The position numbers and the translations under genes are program-made. 64,000 nucleotides of DNA from Charina bottae (taxonomy: Eukaryota; Chordata; Lepidosauria; Squamata; Charinaidae): NCBI GenBank assembly GCA_023362775.1, contig JALMGJ010000006.1, positions 59,921,501 to 59,985,500 of the forward strand, in the 5' to 3' direction. Positions within the stretch are counted from its first letter, which is position 1, and every line of letters starts with the position of its first letter. This document shows positions 36,901 through 52,200 of the stretch, piece by piece. The notes under the pieces were generated by a model, which was not told the origin of the DNA, ran no database searches, and saw only the letters and a list, made by a program, of their open reading frames with translations.

Positions 36901-39900
36901 TTTGGAAGATTTAATGTATAATTTATTTTTATATATTTTATCCTGCATTTCCATTTCTTTATTCTTAAATTCTTTTTTTTTTTTATTAATACATTGTCCT
37001 CATCTCGTATTGTCATGTTCACCCCAGTTTGTCTGGCAGAGAGTCATTTCAGAAGTGTGTTGCTTACCTGTATTTGGTTTTTCTCTTGTTGACTCATCAT
37101 TGAAGAATCCTGGCATCTTACACATTTTTTAACTGTTTCAAAAGATGCATGTTTGCTTATAGACAAAAATTTAAGCATGCCAACTCATGGCAAAATTCCA
37201 CATCGGGTCTCCAGAGAGAAGCAGTCACATTTCAATAGGCTGTTGCCTTCATATCAACAAAATCTAAGTCCCATATGAAAACTGGTCCATTATTATAACT
37301 CTCGCCACTATAACAATGAATAAGGCTTAGCCATTTTCTTCCACCACCATGGGCCATTTACCCATATCAAGAAATAATCATCTAATAATTAATATAGAAA
37401 CATATCACTCGTTCAAGTCAAGACTGACTAGGTATCAGGTTTCATAAAATTAAAAGAAAGCTGTCTTTAAACTGGTATTAATAGTATTACGGCATCGTAT
37501 TTTAAAGCTTTTGGTAATTGTGGGCTGTACTTAATACTCTGAAAAGATATTTGTCTGTCTGTCTGTCTGTCTGTCTATCGGATTTTATCACCACCCAGCT
37601 CCTCCCAATAAGGCGGTTTACAATAAGAAGAATTTAGGGCCAACTGTCTCACCCATATCTGTGGAAACAGAGTTTCATTTTAGTTGTTTGGGGGGAGCAT
37701 AATTGGGAGATGAGTTTTTGCCTTTTTTAAACTTATATTTTTGTTTGCCACAGTTTTTGAAATTTTTGGCAGCTGAGTCGCTGAAATTCAGTGGTATGGC
37801 TGGGCAGGATCTGAGGGTCACATATTACTGTAAGTTATCACTGTTTCCTTTGTGAAACATATAAGAAAAAGTAGTACAGCAAGTGCCTACATGCCTACAT
37901 CTTAAAAATCAGGTTATTTAATAAACCAACCATACACTAGACATGCTTGATAAAGGTCACATACTGTATCTTTGGGACTTCACCATAAAGAAGAAACCAC
38001 TTTTCTCTGGAGGTGAATGAAAGAGAATTCAACTCCACCCCACCCCCCATCCCAATGTATTAGTTAACTAGCTTTTGATTGCTAGAACTATATTTTAAAA
38101 ATGCATGGTTTTAAACATAATGCTCTATATATTGACTTATAAGATAATGGGCACTTTACATTGTTTCAACTATCAGTACTAAATCAGGGTCCAAAATCCA
38201 AATACTTGCAGTCCCTTTGGTATTTTTTGCTTTCTCTCACAACTTCCCATCCTATAAAAATCCTTAGAAGATGTACATATATCCATTTTAGATGAGGTAT
38301 CCTTTTGTACCTGCATGTTGAAAACTTCATCCGAGCTCTCGGATTGTCCAGTTATATTGCTGACCTCTGCAGATGCTTGAGAGGACAATGATGAGGAAGA
38401 GTATCTGTTGACAGCTGGGTAACTTAATGGACTATTGCAAGCAAAGAACAGAATAAATTTCATTAATTCTGACTCTAATTTCAATTTATCATGTCCTATA
38501 TTTAATAGTTTAATTCCAAATGATCCATATATAAATATACATCTACATATTCATATTTTTAAACCGATTGTGAAAAGACTATGAATGGATATTATTAGTT
38601 CATTAGTTCTGACACGTAAAAAGAAGAGAATGGTCTATTTCCAAATTCTGCCATAAAGCTCTTTCTCCCCTACATCATCCCTTCCATCACAGTGACCCAT
38701 CCAATCTTTTTGTGAATACTTCACAACCTCTCTTGGCAGCTAATAACAATCATTTTAGTAGATCAGAACTGTCTTAACTTTTGTGAGGACTATCTCACTC
38801 CCTTTATATTTCCTATAAAAGATGTCCCCAAATTAGAAACATGGAAAGTTTTTTTTAATTTGTTTGTTTTTTGCTTTAACTTACCTACGTCTAGGAATTC
38901 CCCTGCCGCCCTCTGGGCTCATAGAAATAGGTACCGAATTTCTAGAGACACGTGGGCTTCCGTTTGGAAAGTGACCTGGACTGGCCTGGATGCATGCAGC
39001 ATATTCCTAAGTTTACATTCAAATTTCACACATTAGGAACTATTGTTTTAAAACTATTTTTTACATCTGAAGTAAATATCTTATGGGAAAAAGTGAAATA
39101 TAGTAAACTAAAAAAATTAGATGGTCTTAGGTTTTTTTTAATTGATTTCTCACTTGAAGTCACAAAGATGAAAGAAAAGCAATATACTCATGCAGCCAGA
39201 AGATGTCACCATTTATTGCTTAATAACATTTTTATGAACTGTGCTTGCACATGCAGCCATTTCTGTATAATGCATTTAGAAGACGTGTCAGCATAAATCT
39301 CACATACCTGTATTCCTAAACTTGATTTCATCACGAAAAACTGATCCACTAGTTTTTTATGTAAAGGTCTCATATCTTGTGGGACAAATTTCTCATGCAC
39401 AGCTAAGCCAAATTCAAGAATCTGGGCCTTAGAACAAAAATGAAAAAAAAATATTATTTGAATATACACAGACCCACCCACACAAATACATACATATACC
39501 ATAGTAATACAACTCAGGAATTTGTACTATTAATGCTATATACTCAGAAAGTACTAAGTTCATACTGAGACAGTATAGGTGACTTACGAATTACTGTGAT
39601 GGAACTAAAGAGCAATTAATGTCAGACACTCATTAATCAAAGTTTAGTACTTAATCTGAACCCTAACTCAGCAAGGGAGCAAGGGAGTAGGAAGTTTTGA
39701 TGAAACAAGCCAACTTCCAAAGCCAATTTCTAACCAAGGCTTACTTCAAGTACATGACAATTAAAATTAAGCATATAGTTTGATTTGGACAAGACAATAA
39801 GCTGCAAATCAAATTGAAGACTTCCAATGTCATCCTTTTTAATACAATAAATGTATTATAGGTAAGGTAAAGGTTTTCCCCTGCACAGTTGTGTCTGACT

Positions 39901-42900
39901 CTAGGGGGCGGTGCTCATCTCCATTTCTTAGCCGAAGAGCCAGCACTGTCTGAAGACGCTTCCACGGTCATGTGGCCGGCATGACGCGCGCAGAACGCTG
40001 TTACCATCCCATCCCACCGAAGTGGTACCTATTAATCTACTTGCATTTGCATGCTTTCGAATTGCTAGGTTGGCAAGAGCTGGGGTGAATGCGGAAGCTC
40101 ACTCTGTCGCACGGCGCTCGGGTCTCGAACTGCCGACCTTCTGATTGACAAGCCTGGAGTCTTAACCACTGAGCCATCACGCCCCTAACGTATTATAGGT
40201 AGTCCTTGTTTAATGACCATTTGTTCAGCAACAGTTCAAAGTTACGACAGTGCTGAACAAATGGTAGTTACAAGCGTTCCTCAAACTTATGGCCGTTGCA
40301 GCACCCCCACAGCCACGTGATCAGAATTTGGGCACTTGGCAGCCCGCCCACATTTACAATTGCAACATGCACTTCAACTCCCCCCACCTGCCTATCTTGC
40401 CCCCATCTCAGCTCTTTTGGCCACACTGTACTACACCACCCCTGCCACCCCGCCTGACCTTCGCCATCTTCTTCCTCCCGCTGCTGATGAAGCGTGCCCA
40501 GATGAGGAGGAGAGGCCTCGGGGAGGCCTTGCACAGCATCATGGAGGCTCCGCAAGGCCTCGGGAAGGGTCAGCCATGCCTCAGCAGCAGGAGGAAGAAG
40601 ACAGCAAAGGTCAGCTGGAGCGGCAGGGGTAGGTGGCAGCAGAGTACAGGGCAGCCAAAAGGGCAGTGGGGGGAGATAGGTGGGTGGGGGGAGTTGAAGC
40701 AGAAGTGAGCATGGCAAGACAGGAGAAGCGTGAGGTCCTCACCTAACGACAATGCTGTCCTAGCCTAACAACCACAATCAGGACTACTGGAACTACCGTC
40801 GCTAAGCAGTGCAGTCACATGATTTTTTTGCCTAACGATCGCTTCACTTAGTGATGGAAATTCCGGTCCCAATTAGAATTTTTAAGCAAGGACTACCTGT
40901 ATTATGAGATCTAATCAGAGTTCTACAGGTAGTCCTCAATTTATGACCATTCATTTAGCAACTGTTTGAAGTTACAACAGTGCTGGAAAAAGTGACCTAC
41001 AACTGGTCCTCGCACTTACAACTGTCGCAGTGTCCCCACGGTCACATGATCAAAATTCAGGCACTTGGCAACCGGCATGTATTTACAATGTTTGCAGCAT
41101 CCGAGGGTCACATGATCGCCATTTGCACCTTCCCAGCCAGCTTCCAACAAGCAGAATCAATGGGGCACCACATGATTCACTTAATGACCGCATATTTTGC
41201 TTAATGACCACGTGATTCACTTAATTACTGCAGTGATTTGCTTAACGACTGCACCGCTTAACAATGAATTTTTCAGTCCCTATTGTGGTCATAAGCACTG
41301 TATAGATTTAGTTGCCTCTCTTTTAACAGCAGTGTTCAAGGAGTGCTACTGGCTATTCTGAGCTCCATACAAGGAAAATGTCCAGATGTGAAATCCAGCA
41401 CAAATTAGAATGTACAATGATAATCTCTAACAATTTTCTAGTTTAAATATTTCATCACCAATTTTAGAGGAAGACAGGATTAAAATTACAGGATAGTATT
41501 GGGAATTACTTAAAATCACAGCCTTATTTCTCCTTTCCTACTTGCCTTAAACAAGATGGAATTTATTTATTTGTTGTTTATCCATACTTCCTTACAATAC
41601 ACTTAGATTGATTATTATTGCAATACTATATATCCAGATGTAGAGAGCAAAATCCTATCTGTTCACCTTATTTCAATTTAGTCAGCTCTTCTTAACATCA
41701 AAGAAATAGCCATTTAAAACCTTGATATCAGCAACACTTAGTTTGCTTGCTCTTCCCTGTCCTGCCCTTCAGAATATTTTAAAAATCCTCAATAGAATCT
41801 GAATAGGAACTTGCTATAGTGTAATGCTTTTTCCTGGGTATATGCCAAGTTCTGTTATAATAGATGGAAAGCAGCTTGCTTGAATTTTCTTTTACCTGCT
41901 CAAGCATCAGTTCTCTTAAGCATGTGATCTTTTCTCCATCCTCTGGGTGGTTCAGGACATATTCCTTCACAAAGAATGCCTGAGCAGAACACAATTGTCG
42001 CACAAAGTCATCCATGTTACTTCAAAATGCATTGTGCATATAGTACATGCATTACAGAAAAACCCTGTTTCTCTAACATCATCTTGACTACTCCTTACAC
42101 CATCCATGGTGCTATCAGTACGTGTTTAAATTACTTGAATTATTCTAAAATTTGGAAACATTCTTATTACATTATATGGAATCACATTCTACAACTCATT
42201 CATTTTGAAATCTAGGGAATTTAGCTATAGGTCACTTAAAACAGAGTTATATCATATACCATGGATTGATAAAATGTATATATTGATAAAATAGTAAGCA
42301 GTTAATATGGTAATAAAACCTACATGAAAGTGGAGGAACTTCACATTTTGGAATTCTCAAAATTAATGCACTTTTTAAATAGGTTCATTGGCTTCATGAA
42401 TAGTATGGGATCTGCAAATTCCTGGATTCACATCTGTAGCAGAATTTAATATCTATCTGCCAGAAGATGAGGGCTCCACATTGTCTTTCAGTTTATTCTC
42501 CCCACCCTAGCATTTGATTTTCTCCTAAGCAGCATGATCAATATTATTATTTATACTTTCCTATAATGTTGCCAATGTATGCAATCTACTGCATCACATG
42601 GTGACATAACAAGAAGAAAAATGTTTCTCTCACAATAAGTTATTCTACACACAGAAAAAAGCAACAGCAGTAGTAAGAGAAGTATAGCGCAATAATGAGA
42701 ACACTATACTAGAGATGGGAAAAACTTGTATTCAAATCTCAGTATCTATAGAAATTTATGACTTCCTCAGCCTAACCCTCTCAGAGTTGTTGTGATAATA
42801 ATAATGGAGAAACAGAAGAATTATATACTGTACTTGATCTGAGCTTCTTACAGAAAGAAATAATTAAAAAGTGATATAATAAATATTGCAAGTATAGATT

Positions 42901-45900
42901 TGAAAATCTATTGAAATGTCACCTATTCAGATTCTAAGTATTTGTAATTAATGTGACAAATAGATTTAAATAAAATATTAGCATTTATCTAAATTAGATT
43001 TAGGGAATGGGGAGGTTAAGAGAATAAGAAGAATCTTGGGCAAGGATGAAGACCCATCTAATACAGTATTCAGTAGAACCCAATGGCCAACTTGAAGTAC
43101 CCTGAACGCTCAAGCTAGTGTATAAAGCCACAACCCTCTTCTACTATTGCACCTTAACATCTAGTATCTCAGGTACTGAAACAAGAATGCAACCTAACCC
43201 CAACATATATGGAAGGACACTTACTTCTTGGTACCGGGCAACTCCCCCGTTAACTGCTGCATCAATGACACCATTCAGACACATTGTAAGTGGGTTGATA
43301 TTCTGCATCTGTCGAGTCTGACATTGACTGATCAATGACCTCAGCTGCTGGTTTTTATTTTCCAGTACTTCAATAGCATTCTCCAATGGGCTCATTTCCA
43401 CCTGAGTATCATAACAAAAATCACAGTAAAAATAAGGCAGGCTGGTTTGCACCTGAAAGTCACAACAAAAAACACTGATTGGTTGCTCCAAATTCTGGCA
43501 TCCTTGATGGTTTGTAGAATCATGGATGAAACTTATGATTACAAATTGATACAAGTCCTTAAAACCAATATTTAGGTGGGGAATTCCAAATTACCAAATT
43601 ATTATTTTAGAGCACCCAATTATGCATACTGTAAATGTTACAGTGAATACACTTTTCCTAATCCAAGGAAGTACTTTGCATTCAAACACTGTTGTTGCTT
43701 TTTTTTCTCCTCTGAACAAATTGTTCACATGTCAATTCCAATGATATATATAAGTTTTAAGAACAAATCATGTGATAGCACAGAAATCTGATTTTGGAAA
43801 GCCTTATACAGACTTTTGCTTCTTCACACAAAGGGCTAAGGTGTGTCTCAAGATTTAGGCATTCAGACAAGCTTGGCTCCACATCAACAACCTCACTTTG
43901 GTTAGAAAAGTATTTTAACATGTATAGCATTGCAGCTTTGAAAGAAGCCTCAATTGCATTTGGTGAATATGCTTATACAGGTAGTCCTCGCTTAATGACA
44001 ATTCATTTAACAATAGTTCGGAGATATAATGGGGCTAAAAAAAGTTATTTATGACCCATCCTCAAAGTTATGACCGTCGCACCACCCCCATGGTCACATG
44101 ATCACGATTTGGGCGCTTGGCAACCGGCTCACATTTACGACCAGTTGCAGCATCCTACAGTCATGTGATCATGATTTGTGACCTTCCCTGCTGGCTTCCG
44201 ACAAGCCAAATCAATAGGGAACTGTTGACTCACTTAACGACCATGTGATTTGTTTAACGACCGCAGTAAATATGGTCATTAAATTGGGTCCGGTCCCATG
44301 ATGCCTCGCTTAACAACTGCATTGCTTAGTGACTGAAATGCCAGTCCCAATTGAGGTCATTAAGCAAGGACTATCTGTAGTCCTATCTGTTGTTCACACT
44401 TTAGCTTCTGTGTGAGTAGGTGAATGCTACATACAACTAGAAATGGGGAGATAGCTTTTAAACCTTATTCATATATCACAAGAAGACACAGTTCATTTTA
44501 ATTTGATTTGATGAACAAGTCATTTATTAATCTGTTTCTTTTGTTTATAACATTTGACTGATTTATTTATTGATTTACTTATTTACTAGATTTATAAGGC
44601 CACCCAAGTCAAACAATGTGACTCTGGGCAGCGTACAGTAAAAAAAAAGTAATAAATTACACCCTCCCCGTGTTAAAACGTACACAAAATATAAATATGA
44701 AGTACAGAATATAAAATGGTGACCAAGCACCATAATGAAAACAACCAAAAGGGGATTCCACTCAACTGGCCCCAAATGCATGGGGGACAAGCCAGGTCTC
44801 AATCTCTTTCCTACAGACAAGCAAAGTTGAGGCCATTAGGTTTGGTGCCAACTACAAATTGAAGGATGGTTAGAGAAACTTTTCTCCAAATAACTTATCT
44901 ACAACTCCCATCATTACAACCATATTGCCATGTTAAAGTACAGAGGTGTGTAATGTTGAACATTTAACTGTAGGCAAGATTTATAAAAATAACTCTGACT
45001 TTTAATTACTTAGAACCCCCAGATGTTATGAATATATTTTATGTTCTTCATTCTCATTATTTGTTTCAATAGCTACTCATAAGCATTCAATGAGTCAAAC
45101 CAACTAAGAAATATAATGTCAGTCCTAATATCATAATTACAACTCAAGTGCCAATTCATCAGCACTTGTAACTAGTGATTGTTATTAAATAAATACCTTA
45201 AATAAGAATTCCAAAGATCAGAAAACTGTGTAAGGATGAAAAACTTATTCTATGGTTAAGGAGGATTCTGAAAAAAGTAACTGGACAACTTTAGCACTGG
45301 AACTAGCATGAGAATATTTTGATATTCAGATATTATAGCAACATATTGAATATTCCATCACATATTGTGCTGGTCAAAGACCATAATAAAGGAGTATCAT
45401 AGCATACCATATACCATCACATATTTAAATTTATTTCAAACTTTCTTAGACATAACTCTTCATATTCAAGCGTAAAACTATTAGTTCATTTTTACACAGG
45501 TTTTGAAGTACTAATACTTCTATCAACAAATTTCTTTCTTTCCTTTTCTGACTTCCATCCAGTAAGTTCAACATCAAGGTTAACCTTTATTGTTATTTAC
45601 TATTCTAATGTAAGCAATTCAAAGCATCATCCAAAATATTATAGTTGGCATCCAATATTCTATCAAAATAATGGAGGGTCAACTATTTTCCCCAGCTTTG
45701 TACTCACAATTTCACGTTTCTCCACTTCAAACCATCGGGAAATTCCTGGCAAACTCTGCACCAAGATCAGTGTTGTTCTCTCTACCCATAAACTCTGAGA
45801 CAAAAAATAAAATGCTAGTTATGTATTAGATTTCTGGAGTGAGGCACCAAGTGGGGTGCCATAAAGTGGAGTCCTAGGTCGTGTATCTAGAACAGTTTAG

Positions 45901-48900
45901 GTATTTAATTTTGAATGGATAAAGAGGTGGAAGGAATGTTTATTGGATTAGTGGATGATACAAAATTGGGTGGGATAGCAGTTTTCTTGGCAGCAATTCA
46001 AAAGTGGTTTGGCACTGCTTTTTTCTGGGACTTTTTTTTAATATCTCAGTGTATTGCCTGATGAACTCCCATCCAAGTACTAAACAGGCCTAACTCTGCT
46101 TAACCTCCAAGCCCATTCAAAGTGTTACTACATGCTGAAATATAAAATCCAGAAGACAGAAATAAAATTTAAAATAATCTTGACAAGTTAAAAAAAATAG
46201 ACCAAAAATAACAGAATTCAAAGAATGGCAAAGATGATTGGGGACTCATTCTTTGAAGAAAGATTGAAGGGACTGGAAGTGCTTAGCATAGTAAAGGGAG
46301 TGATGGAAACTCTTGGCCTCAGAAAACTCATGAGCCACTTTCTTCTAAACATGACAATATTTATTTGCTTGTCTTAAGTTTGAGACAATACATATTCAAG
46401 TCTCAAGTCTCCAGATGACCCTGTTGCTGGTCAGTTTGATACAACTCTGTGCCTTTGGTCTCTGGTGTCTGTGGTAGTTTAGCTCCAAGCCCTTCATCTC
46501 TTCTGGGTACATACAGTAGGTTCCTCTTCTTTCTCAATCAGTACTATCAGTTCCTTATCACTACCTCTTGTTCCTATATAAGCTTCTTTAAATAGGGCAT
46601 ATGGCATTATCAGGAATGGTTTGGATCTACAATATCCCCAATCTCACACCCAAACTATTTCTAATCTATGCCATGTGTAGGTGGCATATATTAATTCCCT
46701 CTATATGGAGTATAGAAAACCAATCTTCATTTTTCTGCACTAACAGGAAAATAAAAATAAGAATTAAATGTATACCAAACCCCAGTGAATCATGTAGTCA
46801 TATTACTTTTCATTCCTTTGAATTCGGTCTAGTGGTTAAGGTGCTGGGCTGGAAACCAGGAGTCTGTGAATTCTAGTCCCGCCTTAGGCATGAAAGCCGG
46901 CTGGGTGACCTTGGGCCAGTCCCTCTCTCTCAGCCCAACTCACCTCACAGGGTTGTTGTTGTGGAGAAAATAGGAGGAGGAAGGAGTATTAGGTATGTTC
47001 GCCGCCTTGAGTTATTTATAAAAATAATAAAGGTGGGATAAAAATTAATTAAATGAATAAATGAAATGAATCAAATAATTATTGATGAGGATTGGGACAA
47101 TAGTATACCTTGAATTCATTGTCTTTGTCTTTGGTCCCTTTGTGAAATGGCCTGTCATACCGGAATCGCCAAATATGATTTACTTTATAAAAACTTTTGA
47201 TGTTATCTGGAATCCCTTCTCTTTGCAGTACATCCTGGCTTTCTGGAATTGGTGTCACAGCATAGATTTGCAGATCTATGTATAAGACGTTAAGGATTAA
47301 GCTACCACAGCACAAGCAAACAGAAATAGAGGATGCATTTGCGAGATGAGAGAAAGCAAGGTAAGTTCTTAGTGTATAAGTGATAAGCAAGCAATACTTC
47401 TTTTCTGATCTGGAGTTTGCCACAACAAAATATTTGGAAAATGAAAATATGGATTTGTCTAATATTTGAGTCCCACTGTTCTCTACGTAACATGATAGGA
47501 CACCTTGACTCCTGCTATGAAAGAACTACTGCTACCATTATACACCTGACCAGAAACTAAGAACCTGCCAGACAAGAGGGAAAGGGCATTGTCCTGTGTC
47601 ACTCCCTCATTTTAGAGTTCTCTGCAACCTGTATTCTTTCTGCCTTTAGAATATCTGTGAGGACAATATTTAGCCATTAGCCAGGCATTTAAAGTTCAAT
47701 TATATTACTTTTTATTTTATATACTGTATATTGCATTTTTTTATTTTTAAGTCTAAGTCACCTTGAATTTTCATTTTAATCAAGAGGCAACCTGTAACTC
47801 AAGTAAATAATTTGTTATTATTATTTCCCCTTTTTTCTTTTAGTCCATTTTCCTGTTAGCATGACCATGCTGATGGATGATTGATTGACTGATTATGTGC
47901 CATCAAGTAATTTTCACCTCCTAGTGACCACATAGATATTCTCCATGATGATCTGTCCCTAACCTGGTCTTTCAGGTCTTGCAACATTGCACCCATTGCC
48001 ACTGTAACTGAGTCTCAGTCCACCTTGCTGCTGGTCATCCTATTCTCCTTCCTTCCACCTTTCCCTGCATTAGAGCCTTTTCCAGAGAGACCATGCTGAT
48101 ACTACTTCATTATTCCCGTATTTCCATTTTCTTTATAACATCATGACACAGCATTTGAGTGTGCTACCAGTATATTTAATTTTTTTTCCCATTACTAGTT
48201 TTCAAGTAAGTCCAGATTTGCACTGTGGACTTTAAATGTGGATTTTACAAACACTGCATTCATTTTAATAATGTTAATGTTAAACTAGTAGATATTCATT
48301 TGTGTGTCTTTAAAATAATAATAGGGATACACTGTGCCTCTGCTTGAAAGATGGTTTCATCTGGTTGATTGGCATGTTGCATAGCAATGGCGTGTGGGAA
48401 CTCATTTAACATCCGCTGTTGAAACGCCTCCAGACGCTCATAATCATGTCCTCGGCAAACAAATTCTTTGTTCTGGGTAGTAAGAAAGAAAAGAAAGATC
48501 TTTCTGTGAATAAATGTGGATATTTTCCTCTTTTTCTAAGCTTCTTTAGCAATGTCCCTCTTTTTTAACTCTTTCAAGAAGAGAATTGTGTCTGCTATTT
48601 TCAGTTGCTTTCTATCCCTAGCTATTAGAAATGTAAGTTAAAAAAATCCCCACATCTCTATTTTGGAGGAACTGTAAGAGGAAGCTACTCTTGAGAATGA
48701 TCGGAAGAAACTAAAAATGCATCAGTATTAATTCCAAAAATAAAAATATTTTACAGTACTTGCAGATATTTGATTTTTGTTTCTATCAAGTACAGTTTTC
48801 TCTTTGTTTGTTGTATGCATAACCAGCACCAGTCAGATGTCCTTTTTGTTAGACACATATCCCAATTATTGCTTAATCAGGTTCTTACTGAAAGAATTAA

Positions 48901-49185
48901 AAATTGAAGAGTACCATCTTAGATGAAAAAGAACTAAATGTTTACAATTGCCTCCATATTCAAAATCTGTGTGGTTGCCACCATGGCTCTGGATTAATCA
49001 TCCCTTTAGAGAATCAGGCGTGAATCTCACACAACACAGATTACCATAACAAAATTAATATTTTTAAAATAATCCTATAATGACGAATCCCAGGATTAAT
49101 ATTTTAAAAGCTTTGCACTGTTTTTGTGTTTGACTGATAACCTAGTTTTTACCTGTAAAGGGATGCTATGTTCTAGCAGTATTTT

Positions 49186-49220
<35 letters not shown>

Positions 49221-52200
49221 GTCAGTCAGTCAGTCAGTCAGTCAGTCAGTCAGTCAGTCAGTCAGTCAGTCAAATTTATCACCGCCCATCTCTACAAAAG
49301 TAGACTCTGGGCGGTTTACAATAAAATATTAAAACTAAAAACCTATAAATCTTAAAATACAATCCAATAATAAATAGTAAAAATCCAAATGATGGTAAGA
49401 TCTTAAAAGGAGGACACCACTAAGCCAACCACCCCCAGGAGGAACTATTACTTCCTTTATCCCAAGCAAGGCGGCAGAACCAGGTATTTAAAGACCTCCG
49501 GAAGTCCAGGAGTGAGGGCGCCCGCCTCACCTCTGGGGGCAAGATATTCCATAGGGCGGGTGCTATCGCAGAGAAGGCACGCCTCCTGGACCCCGCTAGA
49601 TGGAATTCTTTTATTGATGGGGTCCGAAGCCTGCCCTCCTTGTATGAACGGGTGGGCCAGGTAGATGTGATCGGGATGAGACGGTCCCTCAGATACCCTG
49701 GCCCCATGCCATGTAGGGCTTTAAAGGTGATAACCAACACCTTGAATTGGACCCGGAAGCAAACTGATACCCAATGCAGCTCGCGGAGCAGCGGTGTTAC
49801 ATGTGCTGATCTTATAGCACCCGTAACTGCTCGTGCGGCTGCATTCTGGACCAGCTGAAGCTTCCGGATACTCTTCAAGGGTAGCCCCATGTAGAGCGCG
49901 TTGCAATAATCTATATGAGAGATGACAAGGGCATGAGTGACTGTTCGGAGGGCATCTCGATCCAGGTAGGGGCGCAACTGGCGCACAACCCAAAGCTGTG
50001 CAAAGGCTTTCCTGGCCACGACTGCCACCTGCTCTTTGAGCAGGAGTCATGAGTCCAGGAGGACCCCCAAGTTTCGGACTGAATCTGAACGGGGCAGTGC
50101 CACCCAATCCAGAGTTAAAGATGACAACTTCCTGGAAACCAAGAGGCCATCAATCCACAGCCACTCCGTCTTACCAGGGTTCAGTTGAAGCCTGTTGTTC
50201 CCCATCCAGGCCCCCACAGCCCCCAGGCACTGAGACAGGGTGTTGACTGCAACACTTACTTCACCCGGGACGGAGATATACAATATTGTATAATAAATAA
50301 TAAATTTATATATAAATAGTATAGTATAGTATAGTATAGTATAGTATAGTATAGTATAGTATAGTATAGTATAGTATAGTATAGTATAATAAAGTATTGG
50401 CCTAACATTATCATGCATGATAACCTTTGTGTAAAAAAACCCCATCCATACTCACTCGTAAGAAAAATGGAAACTTCTTCCCATAAAATCCAACTCTGAA
50501 AAACTCAGGCTCCAAACGTTGCTGATCCATAATTTTATCATATAAAGAAGCTTCCATCACCTATGTGGATTTAAATAAATAAATGAAAAAGAAAGACATT
50601 TTGTGTTACTGATTAAGACAGCAAAAACAAGAAATATAATACAATTGTTATCTCACATAGCTATCAAAAATGATTTAAATCTGATGGTTGTATAAAAAAT
50701 GTACTAGAGAGAGTTTTGGATTTGTCAAAAGAAACAGCACTCATTTGGCTCCTCCTTTATCCTTTTCTCTTGATTTGTATTCTTTTTCAATGATACACTT
50801 AAGGTATATTATACTGCTGGGCAGATTCAAAGGTTCAAATGAAGCGTTCCTTCAAAGCTGTTTCACAAAGCACTGTGGCATAATAGCAAAGTGTAATGAT
50901 CATGTTGCTTCACTGTTCTGCTTTGCAAAGCTGCTGGAAAAGCAGAGGAGATGCTGCTGACCTGCTCCGGACCATTTGCCAAAAGCTTTGGTGGGTTGTC
51001 TAGAAGCAGTGAGTGTTGCGTCTTCTGGTATACTTGCCAAAGGAGGAGGTAAAACAGTGCCTTCACTGCAATCTTTGGCAAGTGCTGCAGAGCACATGCT
51101 AGTCACCTCCTCCAGGCTGCTTATGCAGACACTTTTAGCAAGTACTGCAGAGGATGTGCCATTCACCTCATCCAGACCTTTCATTGAAATATTTTGGTGA
51201 GCATTGCGGAAGACACAGCACACACCTCCTCCAATATAGTTTGCGTCAATCTTCAGGAAGCTGTGCCAGAAAACACATTGGTCTGCCTTCTTTGACATGA
51301 CCTTGGCTTGTGCGCAGGCCCAATGCCTGCACAGAACTCTCTTCTGATTTTGGCAAGTGAGAGGTAGGACATAGTGAGCAATTCTAAAGAACCCACAGTG
51401 CTTCATCAAAGTAAATCATGTTGCCTCTTTGTTTCTATGAGAGAATCACATTGATTAAAAGTTTGTACTGTAGAGGCAAAGTAACCCTGATTGGTTTAGT
51501 GACTGTGGTCTAGACAACACATTTCCTGACATTTCTCCAGCAACTAGCATCTTCATAGGCAAGGTGGTCTGCTACACAGACCATAGGCAACTGAGGAGGG
51601 ACTGACTGGGCTCCTGCCTTTATAGCCTGGCTATAAAGTCACTGGCTATCGGGTCACTTGTCTATAAAGACAGGAGCCCAGTCAGTCCCTCCTCAGTTGC
51701 CTGGTGCCTGTGTAGCAGACCACCTTACCTATGAAGATGCCAGCCACAGTTGCTGGAGAAACCCCAGGAAATCTGTTGTCCAGACCAGTGTCACTAAACC
51801 CTGAAGCCCAACACTGCCCAACAGATACCAGCTGTGAAAGCCTATACCAATATAACTCTAGATTGATTTGCACAGGCCTAGTTTATTTATTACATTTTTA
51901 AAACCGCTCAATAGCTGAATCTCATACAATACATACTCATAGATACTATGCCCTAAAATAAAAGTCACTACTACATTTACACTCTTAGTTTTACCCATAG
52001 AAGATAAATAAATCCTATATCTGTTTAATTATCAAGGATCTGTTTCAGATAGAACTGACAACCCAAATTAATAAGGTAGGCACACTGGGCTTCACACAAT
52101 ATTTTTGTCTCTTTTACGGTTGGTGTTTTTATCTCCTTTTCCTTCGAGGGATCACTTGAAAGTCAGGGCTGTGGGTAAAAATGGTAGTCTAATTGCGAAA

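Noticed and set aside
40268..40717. Frames of 149 and 139 codons on opposite strands
   Set aside because: They follow from the GC-rich inverted repeat inside the MITE. Pro/Leu-rich content without a domain.
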